DNA of 64,000 nucleotides from an uncultured Eubacteriales bacterium (GTDB lineage Bacteria > Bacillota > Clostridia > Oscillospirales > Acutalibacteraceae), in contig CAKSSR010000008.1 of assembly GCA_934489735.1 (NCBI GenBank), forward strand, positions 9,564-73,563, given 5' to 3'. The notes under the pieces are model-generated. The model was not told the DNA's origin, ran no database searches, and was given only the letters and a program-made list of their open reading frames with translations. Position numbers and translations under genes: made by a program. Below, piece after piece: positions 42,531 through 50,418 of this stretch (within the stretch, counting starts at the first letter, position 1; every line of letters starts with the position of its first letter).

Positions 42531-42591
42531 TTCAATCTTCCTTTCCTTTAATCCATCTGAATCTAACTAATGCTACCGCCATTTTAATAGT

Positions 42592-42933
42592 TTAATCCAG
42601 TTGACTACTCAACATAAGTCCCTTATCACTAGGGACCAAAGCACCTGTTTCGCTTGTCCTTCCAAATTTCTTCTTTTCATATTCTGCGAATTCATCCTGG
42701 TCAGTAAAATCATAATTATGCTTTCTATTCTTAAAGAAATCATCTACAATTTTATCTAAGCCACATAAAAGTCCCTTACATAACAAGTGCAAGAGGTTCA
42801 TTCCAAGTTCAGTAAGTACTGGACTAATTCCAGCGGATACCTCTTCTATTTCTACTATTTTCTCATCCTCACATTGAACCACTTCTAAAGTTTTTTCTGA
42901 AAGTTCATTTGATTCTAAATTATTCGCTTTCAT
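42592..42933 (-). CDS. Small protein with VSAG leader (113 aa)
   Basis: Residues 1-35 form an acidic leader ending IEEVSAG. A hydrophobic helix follows (SPVLTELGMNLLHLLCKGLL), then a charged C-terminal half rich in Asp, Glu and Lys, with no Gly-zipper second helix. It is thus different from the five G proteins but shares the leader type with G4 and the 106-residue protein. Four TTAA repeats precede it. It may be a cargo, adaptor or immunity protein; unknown. Confidence 0.6.
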   Translation of the reverse strand: MKANNLESNELSEKTLEVVQCEDEKIVEIEEVSAGISPVLTELGMNLLHLLCKGLLCGLDKIVDDFFKNRKHNYDFTDQDEFAEYEKKKFGRTSETGALVPSDKGLMLSSQLD

Positions 42934-42967
42934 CGATATCTTCCTTCCTTTCGTTTATCACGTTTAT

Positions 42968-43037
42968 ATTATAGCATATCCAACTTTTGTTTTCTTATAT
43001 TTAACTTAAATTTAACCTAAATTTAACATAAACTTAA
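42968..43037 (-). promoter_or_regulatory. TTAA-box promoter E (113-residue protein)
   Basis: The -10 region reads ATGCTATAAT. TTAA starts at 43001, 43012, 43023 and 43034, all 11 bases apart, the nearest 28 bases upstream of the -10 box. Confidence 0.75.
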
Positions 43038-43070
43038 TATTGTAATTGTATTCATAATAAAAATATAAAA

Positions 43071-43098
43071 AGAGCCAGCTATTGATATAGCAAGCCCT
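43071..43098 (-). terminator. Terminator after the 106-residue protein gene
   Basis: AGGGCTTGCTAT pairs with ATAGCTGGCTCT (one mismatch, two G-U pairs) around a 4-base loop, followed by TTTTTATATTTTT on the minus strand. Confidence 0.8.
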
Positions 43099-43149
43099 TC
43101 TTAATTCTACTTAATTTTCTCATTGATTATAATCAATCCGTCAAAATTT

Positions 43150-43239
43150 TCAATAAAATGCAAGTTCCAACGTAACCAAACCACTGCATGCCTCATACAT
43201 TCCATTACTTATTGGCTCAATTAATATTAATGGTCCCAT
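43150..43239 (-). pseudogene. Possible remnant of a Gly-rich peptide gene (29 codons)
   Basis: A short frame reads MGPLILIEPISNGMYEACSG and nine more residues. The PISNGMYEACSG stretch recalls the end of helix 1 and the loop of protein G3 (MMSSGLYETFSA). There is no proper ribosome binding site, and an in-frame stop lies just before the ATG. It sits in the gap between the 106-residue gene and its terminator, where an extra copy could once have been. Weak evidence. Confidence 0.25.
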
Positions 43240-43303
43240 TTACTTTCATGCTTTTTGGTAACTGGTTTCTATTCCACACTTGGTACATAGTAATGAGACA
43301 AAC

Positions 43304-43624
43304 CTAACAACAAGTTTCTAATCTAACACATGCAGATGCCAATGTAGCCGACAAACCTAATATTCCTACTGCAAGCGAAGATATTCCCACACCATCTCCA
43401 ACTCCATCTCCTTCATCATAATTAAATAAACATATCCCACTGCCAATAAGTCCTGCCGAAACCATTCCAGCTGCTAAATGTGCGATAACATTTCCTGCAG
43501 AAACCTTATCAAATTCTAAATCTTTCGACTCTTTATCTTTTGATTTTATATCTTTTGCTTCTAGATCTTTCGATTCCATTCCTTCCAATTTCATTCCTAC
43601 CAACTTCATGCCTACCAATTTCAC
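43304..43624 (-). CDS. Gly-rich small protein with long VSAG leader (106 aa)
   Basis: The leader (about 44 residues) holds imperfect repeats, KLVGM three times and then ESKDLEAKDIKSKDKESKDL, and ends DKVSAG. The mature part is hydrophobic and Gly-rich (AHLAAGMVSAGLIGSG, then GDGVGDGVG, then LAVGILGLSATLASA) and ends in CC. A GTG start at 43624 has AAAGGA nine bases upstream; a longer frame to 43669 overlaps the ribosome binding site and promoter. It is the first gene of the array. Confidence 0.62.
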   Translation of the reverse strand: MKLVGMKLVGMKLEGMESKDLEAKDIKSKDKESKDLEFDKVSAGNVIAHLAAGMVSAGLIGSGICLFNYDEGDGVGDGVGISSLAVGILGLSATLASACVRLETCC

Positions 43625-43659
43625 ATTTATCATTCCTTTCTTCAATTTACTATATATAT

Positions 43660-43729
43660 ATTGTATCATATTGTTCTTTTTGCTTCTACAATTTAATACA
43701 AATTTAATATAATCTTAAAATATTCTTAA
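43660..43729 (-). promoter_or_regulatory. TTAA-box promoter F (106-residue protein)
   Basis: The -10 region reads ATGATACAAT. TTAA starts at 43693, 43704, 43715 and 43726, exactly 11 bases apart, the nearest 28 bases upstream of the -10 box. Confidence 0.75.
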
Positions 43730-43817
43730 TAGTTCCAAATAAAGTAACTAGAAAATACTATTCAAAGCATCTTCTAGTCTTTCTTTTTTAATCCATTCTA
43801 TCTTAATTAATCTTACC

Positions 43818-44921
43818 TTAATTCATTATTTTCGTCTTTACATCCACTTCTATTTCAGTTGAAGATATAAATTCCTCTTTGTTCTCTATCCTATATGCTA
43901 ACTTTGGCTTGTTTTTTAATATATACTTTCCAAAGTCAAAAGCATCAATTCGATACTTGTATAATACTTTTCTTAAAGTGTCATTACATAATTTTCTTAA
44001 ATTTTCATTCAAAGTCAAACTTAAGTCTGGTTTCTGATTGATCTGGGAATATGATTTTATATTATTCTTACCAATATCGTACAAATTCGCTTTCACGTCT
44101 ATGGCAATTTTAAATACAATCTTTCCATTTCTCTCCTCTACTTCAATTTTATTATTTGAATTAATTATTTCATATGTCTTGCTTCCCTCTTCGTCATCAA
44201 AAGACATCGTCCCCTTAACATTCTTGCCTTTTAGAAGTAAAATCGACATGGTTTCATCTTCATCTATAAAGTCTATCAGTCTGTCATCCTTAAAAATAGC
44301 TGTTCCATCTATGACTATAGCCTTTTCTTCTCCACTCTCATCTATGCTGATAGCTGTAGTGCATGGGTCGGCTGCCTTGTTCTCTAAATCCGATATAAAT
44401 TTCACCACATCCGCTGCTATAATATTCCCCGTGCTATTACTATCGCTACAAAACTCTGCCACTTTCTTAGATGGTATATACTCATCATCACTTTTTAATG
44501 TCAATATGTCATTGGCTTTATGCCCTCTCGCTATAAATATATATGACGATGGTCTCGATTCATAATGCTTTACAAAGAAATCTAAGCATGCAGACACCCC
44601 TTCTCTTGCAGCATCCTCACCTATTAATAAAAATGAATTATGCGAATACATTGGAACCATTTCCGTTTTCTTAGTCAATGATACAAGTGCATCAAATACT
44701 GACTTTCCCTTGCAAGTCGACACCCCTACTGACTCACCCTCTTCTTCACTTTCTACTTTCAAATATTGAACTGTTACAACATATTCTTCATTTTCTTTGT
44801 CTATTCCTATGGCTTCTATTATCAATCTCTGATGCAACGGTGTACTATATGCACAAGAATTTAAAAATAATAAAAATATGATAGAAATAATCATTGTCCC
44901 TAGTCTATTTAGCACTTTCAT
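43818..44921 (-). CDS. Spore germination lipoprotein, Ger(x)C family
   Basis: This 367-residue protein has a lipoprotein signal ending LNSC (Cys23), followed by the GerAC fold (LIIEAIGIDKENEEYVVTVQYL, MVPMYSHNSFLLIGEDAA). It is the C subunit of a germinant receptor in the inner spore membrane. Its start overlaps gerB by 17 bases. It closes a complete A-B-C operon, strong evidence that the host forms endospores. Confidence 0.92.
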   Translation of the reverse strand: MKVLNRLGTMIISIIFLLFLNSCAYSTPLHQRLIIEAIGIDKENEEYVVTVQYLKVESEEEGESVGVSTCKGKSVFDALVSLTKKTEMVPMYSHNSFLLIGEDAAREGVSACLDFFVKHYESRPSSYIFIARGHKANDILTLKSDDEYIPSKKVAEFCSDSNSTGNIIAADVVKFISDLENKAADPCTTAISIDESGEEKAIVIDGTAIFKDDRLIDFIDEDETMSILLLKGKNVKGTMSFDDEEGSKTYEIINSNNKIEVEERNGKIVFKIAIDVKANLYDIGKNNIKSYSQINQKPDLSLTLNENLRKLCNDTLRKVLYKYRIDAFDFGKYILKNKPKLAYRIENKEEFISSTEIEVDVKTKIMN

Positions 44922-45993
44922 ATCTACTTTTACCTTTCATTTTCGATAGTATAAGAAATATAAGTGGTAATATAAATGATGTCGTCATTGTCAATACAAA
45001 TAAAATATTACTGTCGTACATGATGTTTGATATACTTCTGCTTTTCGCTACTAATATGCTCATTACAGATATTATCACTCCCGAAGCAATTATCCCTATT
45101 TTGTGAAATTTCTCTCCAAAAATCTTAGTGATACATACAGATGTCAAGAACATATATAAAGATAGTTTAATAAATATTCCACTTGTCCATATTCCAAAGT
45201 AAAATGCGTCTAGCCTCTTTAATATGCCTATCTGAGCTATGCTTGTGGCAGTATAAACTGGGAACATCTGAGTCTTAACATAGTCTCCTAAAGTCCCTGT
45301 TATCATTGTTATGACTATAATTATTATTAAAAATGTCGATACATTCCAAAATAATATCCCTTTCTTTACGTCCCCTTTTGCAAATGGAATCGCCATGGCC
45401 ATACCTGGGACGCAGGACATTCTTGACATTATGAAGAAAATTCCTGAACATATCTCTGATACGTTGTTATTGACCGAATATAAGTTTATCAAATCCATCT
45501 TCGGTATTAAACCGACGCATATAAATGACATCGATATTATTATTATCACGACAAATATCGCAGAAGTTCTCGCCAAAGACTCAATTCCCTTGTAAGCTCC
45601 GTAACAAGAAGTCAATACTATGCTTACCGATAGCAAAATTAATGATATATTTGGATTCAAAAAGTTTGACATTAGAATGTCGAACATAGACAAAGTGTAA
45701 GAGCATATATATAAATAGTAAAAAATATAAATCATCGCTATCAATATTGATAATTTTCCAATAAATTTCGAAGATATATCAATTATATCGTCATTCGGAT
45801 ACATTTTGTAATTAAAATAAATTGGCATAATGAAGATAAAAGTCAATATAAATGATATGACGGCTGACCATGCCCATTCCCATATGACATTGCTCGGTGA
45901 AGACATCTGACAATATATTAAACTTATCATCGTCCTGCTTATGAAAAACATAGAAAATAATTGAGTAGATGTAATTACTGACCTCTTATTCAT
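44905..45993 (-). CDS. Spore germination permease-like protein, GerB family
   Basis: This 362-residue protein has ten hydrophobic segments in the APC-like fold of GerAB, the B subunit that binds the germinant. AAGGGGAG precedes an ATG that overlaps the gerA stop codon. The ligand cannot be predicted. Confidence 0.92.
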   Translation of the reverse strand: MNKRSVITSTQLFSMFFISRTMISLIYCQMSSPSNVIWEWAWSAVISFILTFIFIMPIYFNYKMYPNDDIIDISSKFIGKLSILIAMIYIFYYLYICSYTLSMFDILMSNFLNPNISLILLSVSIVLTSCYGAYKGIESLARTSAIFVVIIIISMSFICVGLIPKMDLINLYSVNNNVSEICSGIFFIMSRMSCVPGMAMAIPFAKGDVKKGILFWNVSTFLIIIIVITMITGTLGDYVKTQMFPVYTATSIAQIGILKRLDAFYFGIWTSGIFIKLSLYMFLTSVCITKIFGEKFHKIGIIASGVIISVMSILVAKSRSISNIMYDSNILFVLTMTTSFILPLIFLILSKMKGKSRYESAK

Positions 45994-47498
45994 TACTTTT
46001 CTCCCCTTGTATGAGCCCCTGGCATGTCTTGAACTCTATTTGTCTTTTTCGATAGTATCTTCCAGCTTGCTCTTATCAAAGTATCTCTCATATCAAAGAA
46101 GTTAAATGGAGATATCGGAGATAAAAATGGTATCCCGAAGTTACTCTTCGAACAAATATTTATTAAAATTGCAGACAAAAGTAACATGATTCCCCATATT
46201 CCCGTTGTCCCTCCAATTAAAATGAAAACAAGTCTTAAAATTGCTATTGGTTCATATAAATTTGGTACAACATATGATGACAATGCCGTTAATGCTACAA
46301 CCATGAGTGATGGCGCTCCAATTAGTCCAGCACTTACTGCTGTGTCCCCGATTACCAATGCTCCAATTATGCTTATTGCATGTCCAAGTGGTCTTGGCAA
46401 TCTCAAACCCGCCTCTCTCATAATCTCATACATAAAGTGAACCATGAGAGTCTCTGTAAGTATCGAGAATGGCGTCTGACTGACCGATGATACAATTCTG
46501 ATAAGTAATTCTATCGGTAGCAACTCTTGATTAAACATTCCTACTGCTACATACAATCCCGGCAGTAACATTGCTAAAAAGAATGATAAATATTTCAACC
46601 ACCTTATAAACGTAGCAAAGTAAGGTTCTACTGCATAGTCATCAAATGTCTGAAAGTACTCTGTAAAAAGGTAAGGTACCACTAATACATTCGGAGTCCC
46701 GTCAATTATTATCACTATTCTCCCTTCCGATATCTTGCCACAGACTGTGTCAGGCCTCTCTGAGATACCAATATTGCTAAACAATGATAACTTTTTGCTC
46801 TCTTTTAGAAACGGAGATATATATCCCGCAGCCAAAACCGTATCTATGTCTATATTTTTTATGCTTTTTCTTACTTTATTTAAAATATCTTCAGAAACTA
46901 CATTCGTAAGGTAACATAATGACACTTCTGTATGACTTAGCTTACCTACTTTCATATTTTCGAACTTTAAGCAAGGGTTTTTCATCCTTCTCCTAATCAA
47001 TGACATATTTACTCTCAATGGTTCTACAAAAGATTCCCTTGAACCTCTTTGTGTCAGCTCTGTATTAGGTTCCGATACCCCTCTGAATGCAAATCCTTGA
47101 ACCCCTATGCATAATATCTTGCTGCACTCATCAATTACTATTAAGGCAAAGCCTGACATAGCCAAAAAGAATGCATCCTTGTATGTTTCAGCTTCCGTCT
47201 GTTCAACAGATGATATTACATGGTCTTTTAAATATTCGTACTTATCTTGTGATGACATATCTTCCAAATTTGATCTCATAATTGGAATTATAACCGACTC
47301 CGCTAATGTTTCTTTATCAACCATTCCCTCCATCGTTATAACGCATGCCTTGGTCTTTCCAATGTAAAACTCTCTTATTGTCAAATCGGCACTTGAGTCA
47401 AACTCATTCTTAAATAAGCTTATGGTTTCATTAATCGATGCATAAATTTTTAATGGATTGTCACCATATATTTGATTTATCTTTGTACTTATAATCAT
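45993..47498 (-). CDS. Spore germination protein, GerA family
   Basis: This protein of about 501 residues has an N-terminal soluble part and a C-terminal membrane part with the family pattern RRRMKNPCLKFE, SERPDTVCGKISEGRIVIIIDGTP and PYFATFIRWLRYLSFFLA-like helices. It is the A subunit and ion-channel component of the germinant receptor. The start is uncertain: ATG 47498 lies only two bases after AGAGG, and TTG 47525 has AAAGG 14 bases upstream. Confidence 0.92.
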   Translation of the reverse strand: MIISTKINQIYGDNPLKIYASINETISLFKNEFDSSADLTIREFYIGKTKACVITMEGMVDKETLAESVIIPIMRSNLEDMSSQDKYEYLKDHVISSVEQTEAETYKDAFFLAMSGFALIVIDECSKILCIGVQGFAFRGVSEPNTELTQRGSRESFVEPLRVNMSLIRRRMKNPCLKFENMKVGKLSHTEVSLCYLTNVVSEDILNKVRKSIKNIDIDTVLAAGYISPFLKESKKLSLFSNIGISERPDTVCGKISEGRIVIIIDGTPNVLVVPYLFTEYFQTFDDYAVEPYFATFIRWLKYLSFFLAMLLPGLYVAVGMFNQELLPIELLIRIVSSVSQTPFSILTETLMVHFMYEIMREAGLRLPRPLGHAISIIGALVIGDTAVSAGLIGAPSLMVVALTALSSYVVPNLYEPIAILRLVFILIGGTTGIWGIMLLLSAILINICSKSNFGIPFLSPISPFNFFDMRDTLIRASWKILSKKTNRVQDMPGAHTRGEK

Positions 47499-47779
47499 CA
47501 CCTCTAAATAGTATTGTAAACGCAATTTGCTTGAATATACCTTTTATCAAAATGCTTACATATCTCAACCATAAAGTTACTTATATCATTATAACAAAAA
47601 CACTTTGCATTTATTTTTAAAAATAGTATAATAATATTAATCAGTTGTCAAACAATCTAATAATAAACTTCTTTGGGTCATAAACATTTCTTGTCAGATT
47701 TAAACTTTTTCTTCATCTACATGTCCATTTGTATTAAGTTGCTCACAAGATTTATATCAACTATTGACAACGGATGTGT

Positions 47780-47808
47780 TTGACAAAGATAAATATTTGA
47801 CATATAAT
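47780..47808 (+). promoter_or_regulatory. Promoter of the P-type ATPase, with extra TTGACA copies
   Basis: TTGACA and TATAAT are 17 bases apart. TTGACA also occurs at 47764 and 47797, giving three copies about 16-17 bases apart. The rest of the 354-base divergent gap back to the gerA start shows no other feature that I recognise. Confidence 0.75.
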
Positions 47809-47852
47809 GATATTCCTACATTCTGACAATTGATTGGAAAGGAGAATTAAAA

Positions 47853-50390
47853 ATGGATGGATTAAGTTCGTCTGAAGCTAAGAAAAATCAATTAAAGTTT
47901 GGAAAAAATGAAATTTCGAAAGAAAAAAAGGAAAGCATATTGAAAAAAATACTTAAAGCAATGTGCGAGCCTATGTTTGTATTACTACTATCTGTATCAA
48001 TTATTTACTTTGTATTGGGCAAACCAGGCGATGGCTTTGTAATGTTGGCATTTGTCATAGGCATAATAGGAATTGAGATAGTCCAGGAGATAAAAACTGA
48101 CAGGACTCTAGAAAAATTAAAGAATTTATCATCGCCTAAGATCGACGTGATAAGAGATGGGAAGACAATAGTAATCCCCAGCATCGACTTAGTACCTGAT
48201 GACATAATGATCGTAAGCGAAGGGGTAAAAGTCCCTGCTGACGGATATGTTATAGAATGCAACGATCTATGCGTGGATGAATCTCTTTTAAGTGGCGAGT
48301 CAGAAGAAATTAAAAAAGTAGTGCATGGTTGTGAAAAATATGAAAATAATGAAGAAGATGAATGTAATTGTGGCAATGATTACTGGAGAAGAGATTACTG
48401 TTATGCAGGGACATTGGTAACTCAAGGTAATGGTTATATATTGGTAGACAAAATAGGTAATAATACTGAGTATGGAAAAATAGGAGCATCTTTATCATCT
48501 GTACCAGAAGAGAGCACTCCGTTACAGAAACAAATAAACCATTTAGTGAAATTTTCAACTATTTTAGCCGGAATGTTGTTTTTGTTAGTATTTCTATCAA
48601 CGTTTTTTATAAGCGCTAACGATCTAGGTATAAAGGATAGAATAATTGAAAGCATTCTATCAGGAGTGACACTGGCAATGGCAATGATCCCTGAGGAATT
48701 TCCAGTTATACTCACAGTATTTTTATCAATGGGTGCCTGGAGGCTAGCAAAAAAGAACTCATTAGTGAGAAAACTGCCATCGGTTGAAACATTAGGAGCG
48801 ATTTCAGTTTTATGCACCGATAAGACAGGAACTCTCACCATAAATCAGATGAAAGTAGAAAACTTGCAACCATTTAATACAGAAAGAGAAGAACTATGCA
48901 AAATTGCAGCATTGAGTTGCGAAAAGAACATTCATGATCCTATGGAAAAAGCCATAATATCTCACTGCAAGGAACTGGAGATCGACAAAGAGCTATCTGA
49001 TTTCGAATTGTTAAAGGAATATACCTTCAATAGTAAAATAAAAATGATGGGAAACATTTGGCGCAATGAAAACAAATTAATAATTACCGCCAAGGGCTCG
49101 CCGGAAAGTATAATCGAATTATGTCATAACTTAAATCAATCTGAAATAAGCAAGATAAATGAGAAAATTGATAAAATGTGCAAAAATGGTTTAAGAGTAA
49201 TTGCTGTCGCTATGAATAATTTAAATTCTGAAGACGAAATTCAAGAAGACATTATAAATTATGAACTAAATTTTTGCGGAATTATAGGATTATGTGACCC
49301 ATTGAGAGAAAGTATTAAAGCAGATGTAAAAAGATGTACAGAAGCTGGAATAAGAGTTATAATGATAACAGGAGATAGCGCTTGCACAGCATCATCTATC
49401 GCTAGGATGGCTGAAATACCTGGTCATGAAAATGTCTTGACTGGCAATATGATAGATAATATGACAGATGAAGAATTGAGAGAAAAAGTGAAAACAGTCA
49501 GCGTGTTCTCTAGAGTAATTCCAGAACATAAGATGAAAATAGTAAAAGCATTGAAAGATAATGGAGAAATAGTTGCAATGATAGGAGACGGAGTAAACGA
49601 CGCACCTGCATTAAAGCATGCTAACATTGGTATATCTATGGGGAAAAGAGGCAGCGAGGTATCAAGAGAAGCATCAGATTTAGTATTGATGGATGATAAC
49701 TTTACAACTGTAGTAGAAACTATCAAGGACGGAAGAAGAATATATGATAATATTAAGAAGTCCATTGGATATATATTCTCAATTCACATACCGATAGCAT
49801 TGGCATCTTTAATAGCTCCTATATTGGGAATAGACGCAGATTCATTATTATTTCTGCCAATCCACGTGGTTCTAATGGAATTAATCATCGATCCAACAGG
49901 ATCAATCGTATTTGAGAGACAACCAGCAGAAAAAGATATAATGAAACGTTCACCAAGGGCAAACAAGGAACAACTATCAAATAAGAGCGTGATATTAAAA
50001 AGTATAATACAGGGCATAATGATATTTATAGCATCATTTGGATCATATTATTATATTTTGACAAAGATGAACAACTTGAACCTAGCGAGAAGCATGGGAC
50101 TGTCTATTTTGATATTTTCTAACCTATTTTTAGTATTGATCAACAGTTCAGAGAAAGAATTATCAATTCTACAAGTAAAGCACTTCTTCAAGGACAAATA
50201 TATGCTGATGATAAATATATTAATTATAATCGGGTTACTACTTGTCATATATAGTCCAGTAAATTCTTTCTTCGGCATGCAAACTTTATCCTTAATGCAG
50301 CTATTTACTTCCATAGCATTAGCTTTTGTATTTGTCTTTTGGTACGATGTTATAAAATTAATAAAAAATAAAGTATTAAATAAAAAATAA
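47853..50390 (+). CDS. Cation-transporting P-type ATPase (calcium-type, PEEFP variant)
   Basis: This 845-residue protein has an actuator motif LLSGES, phosphorylation site CTDKTGT (Asp323), MITGDSA and a hinge GDGVNDAPALK. About eight to ten transmembrane helices are visible. Helix M4 reads MIPEEFPV where SERCA-type Ca pumps have PEGLP, so the ion is uncertain, though the overall layout is that of the P2-type. An insert near 160-185 is rich in Cys and acidic residues (CEKYENNEEDECNCG). It has its own promoter; ligA follows 28 bases later. Confidence 0.88.
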   Translation: MDGLSSSEAKKNQLKFGKNEISKEKKESILKKILKAMCEPMFVLLLSVSIIYFVLGKPGDGFVMLAFVIGIIGIEIVQEIKTDRTLEKLKNLSSPKIDVIRDGKTIVIPSIDLVPDDIMIVSEGVKVPADGYVIECNDLCVDESLLSGESEEIKKVVHGCEKYENNEEDECNCGNDYWRRDYCYAGTLVTQGNGYILVDKIGNNTEYGKIGASLSSVPEESTPLQKQINHLVKFSTILAGMLFLLVFLSTFFISANDLGIKDRIIESILSGVTLAMAMIPEEFPVILTVFLSMGAWRLAKKNSLVRKLPSVETLGAISVLCTDKTGTLTINQMKVENLQPFNTEREELCKIAALSCEKNIHDPMEKAIISHCKELEIDKELSDFELLKEYTFNSKIKMMGNIWRNENKLIITAKGSPESIIELCHNLNQSEISKINEKIDKMCKNGLRVIAVAMNNLNSEDEIQEDIINYELNFCGIIGLCDPLRESIKADVKRCTEAGIRVIMITGDSACTASSIARMAEIPGHENVLTGNMIDNMTDEELREKVKTVSVFSRVIPEHKMKIVKALKDNGEIVAMIGDGVNDAPALKHANIGISMGKRGSEVSREASDLVLMDDNFTTVVETIKDGRRIYDNIKKSIGYIFSIHIPIALASLIAPILGIDADSLLFLPIHVVLMELIIDPTGSIVFERQPAEKDIMKRSPRANKEQLSNKSVILKSIIQGIMIFIASFGSYYYILTKMNNLNLARSMGLSILIFSNLFLVLINSSEKELSILQVKHFFKDKYMLMINILIIIGLLLVIYSPVNSFFGMQTLSLMQLFTSIALAFVFVFWYDVIKLIKNKVLNKK

Positions 50391-50418
50391 TAAAAATTGA
50401 GGAGAAGCAGTAAACCTT

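Noticed and set aside
40451..43669. Prophage or insertion sequence as the source of the small-gene array
   Set aside because: No integrase, transposase, terminal repeats or phage structural genes are present in or beside the array.
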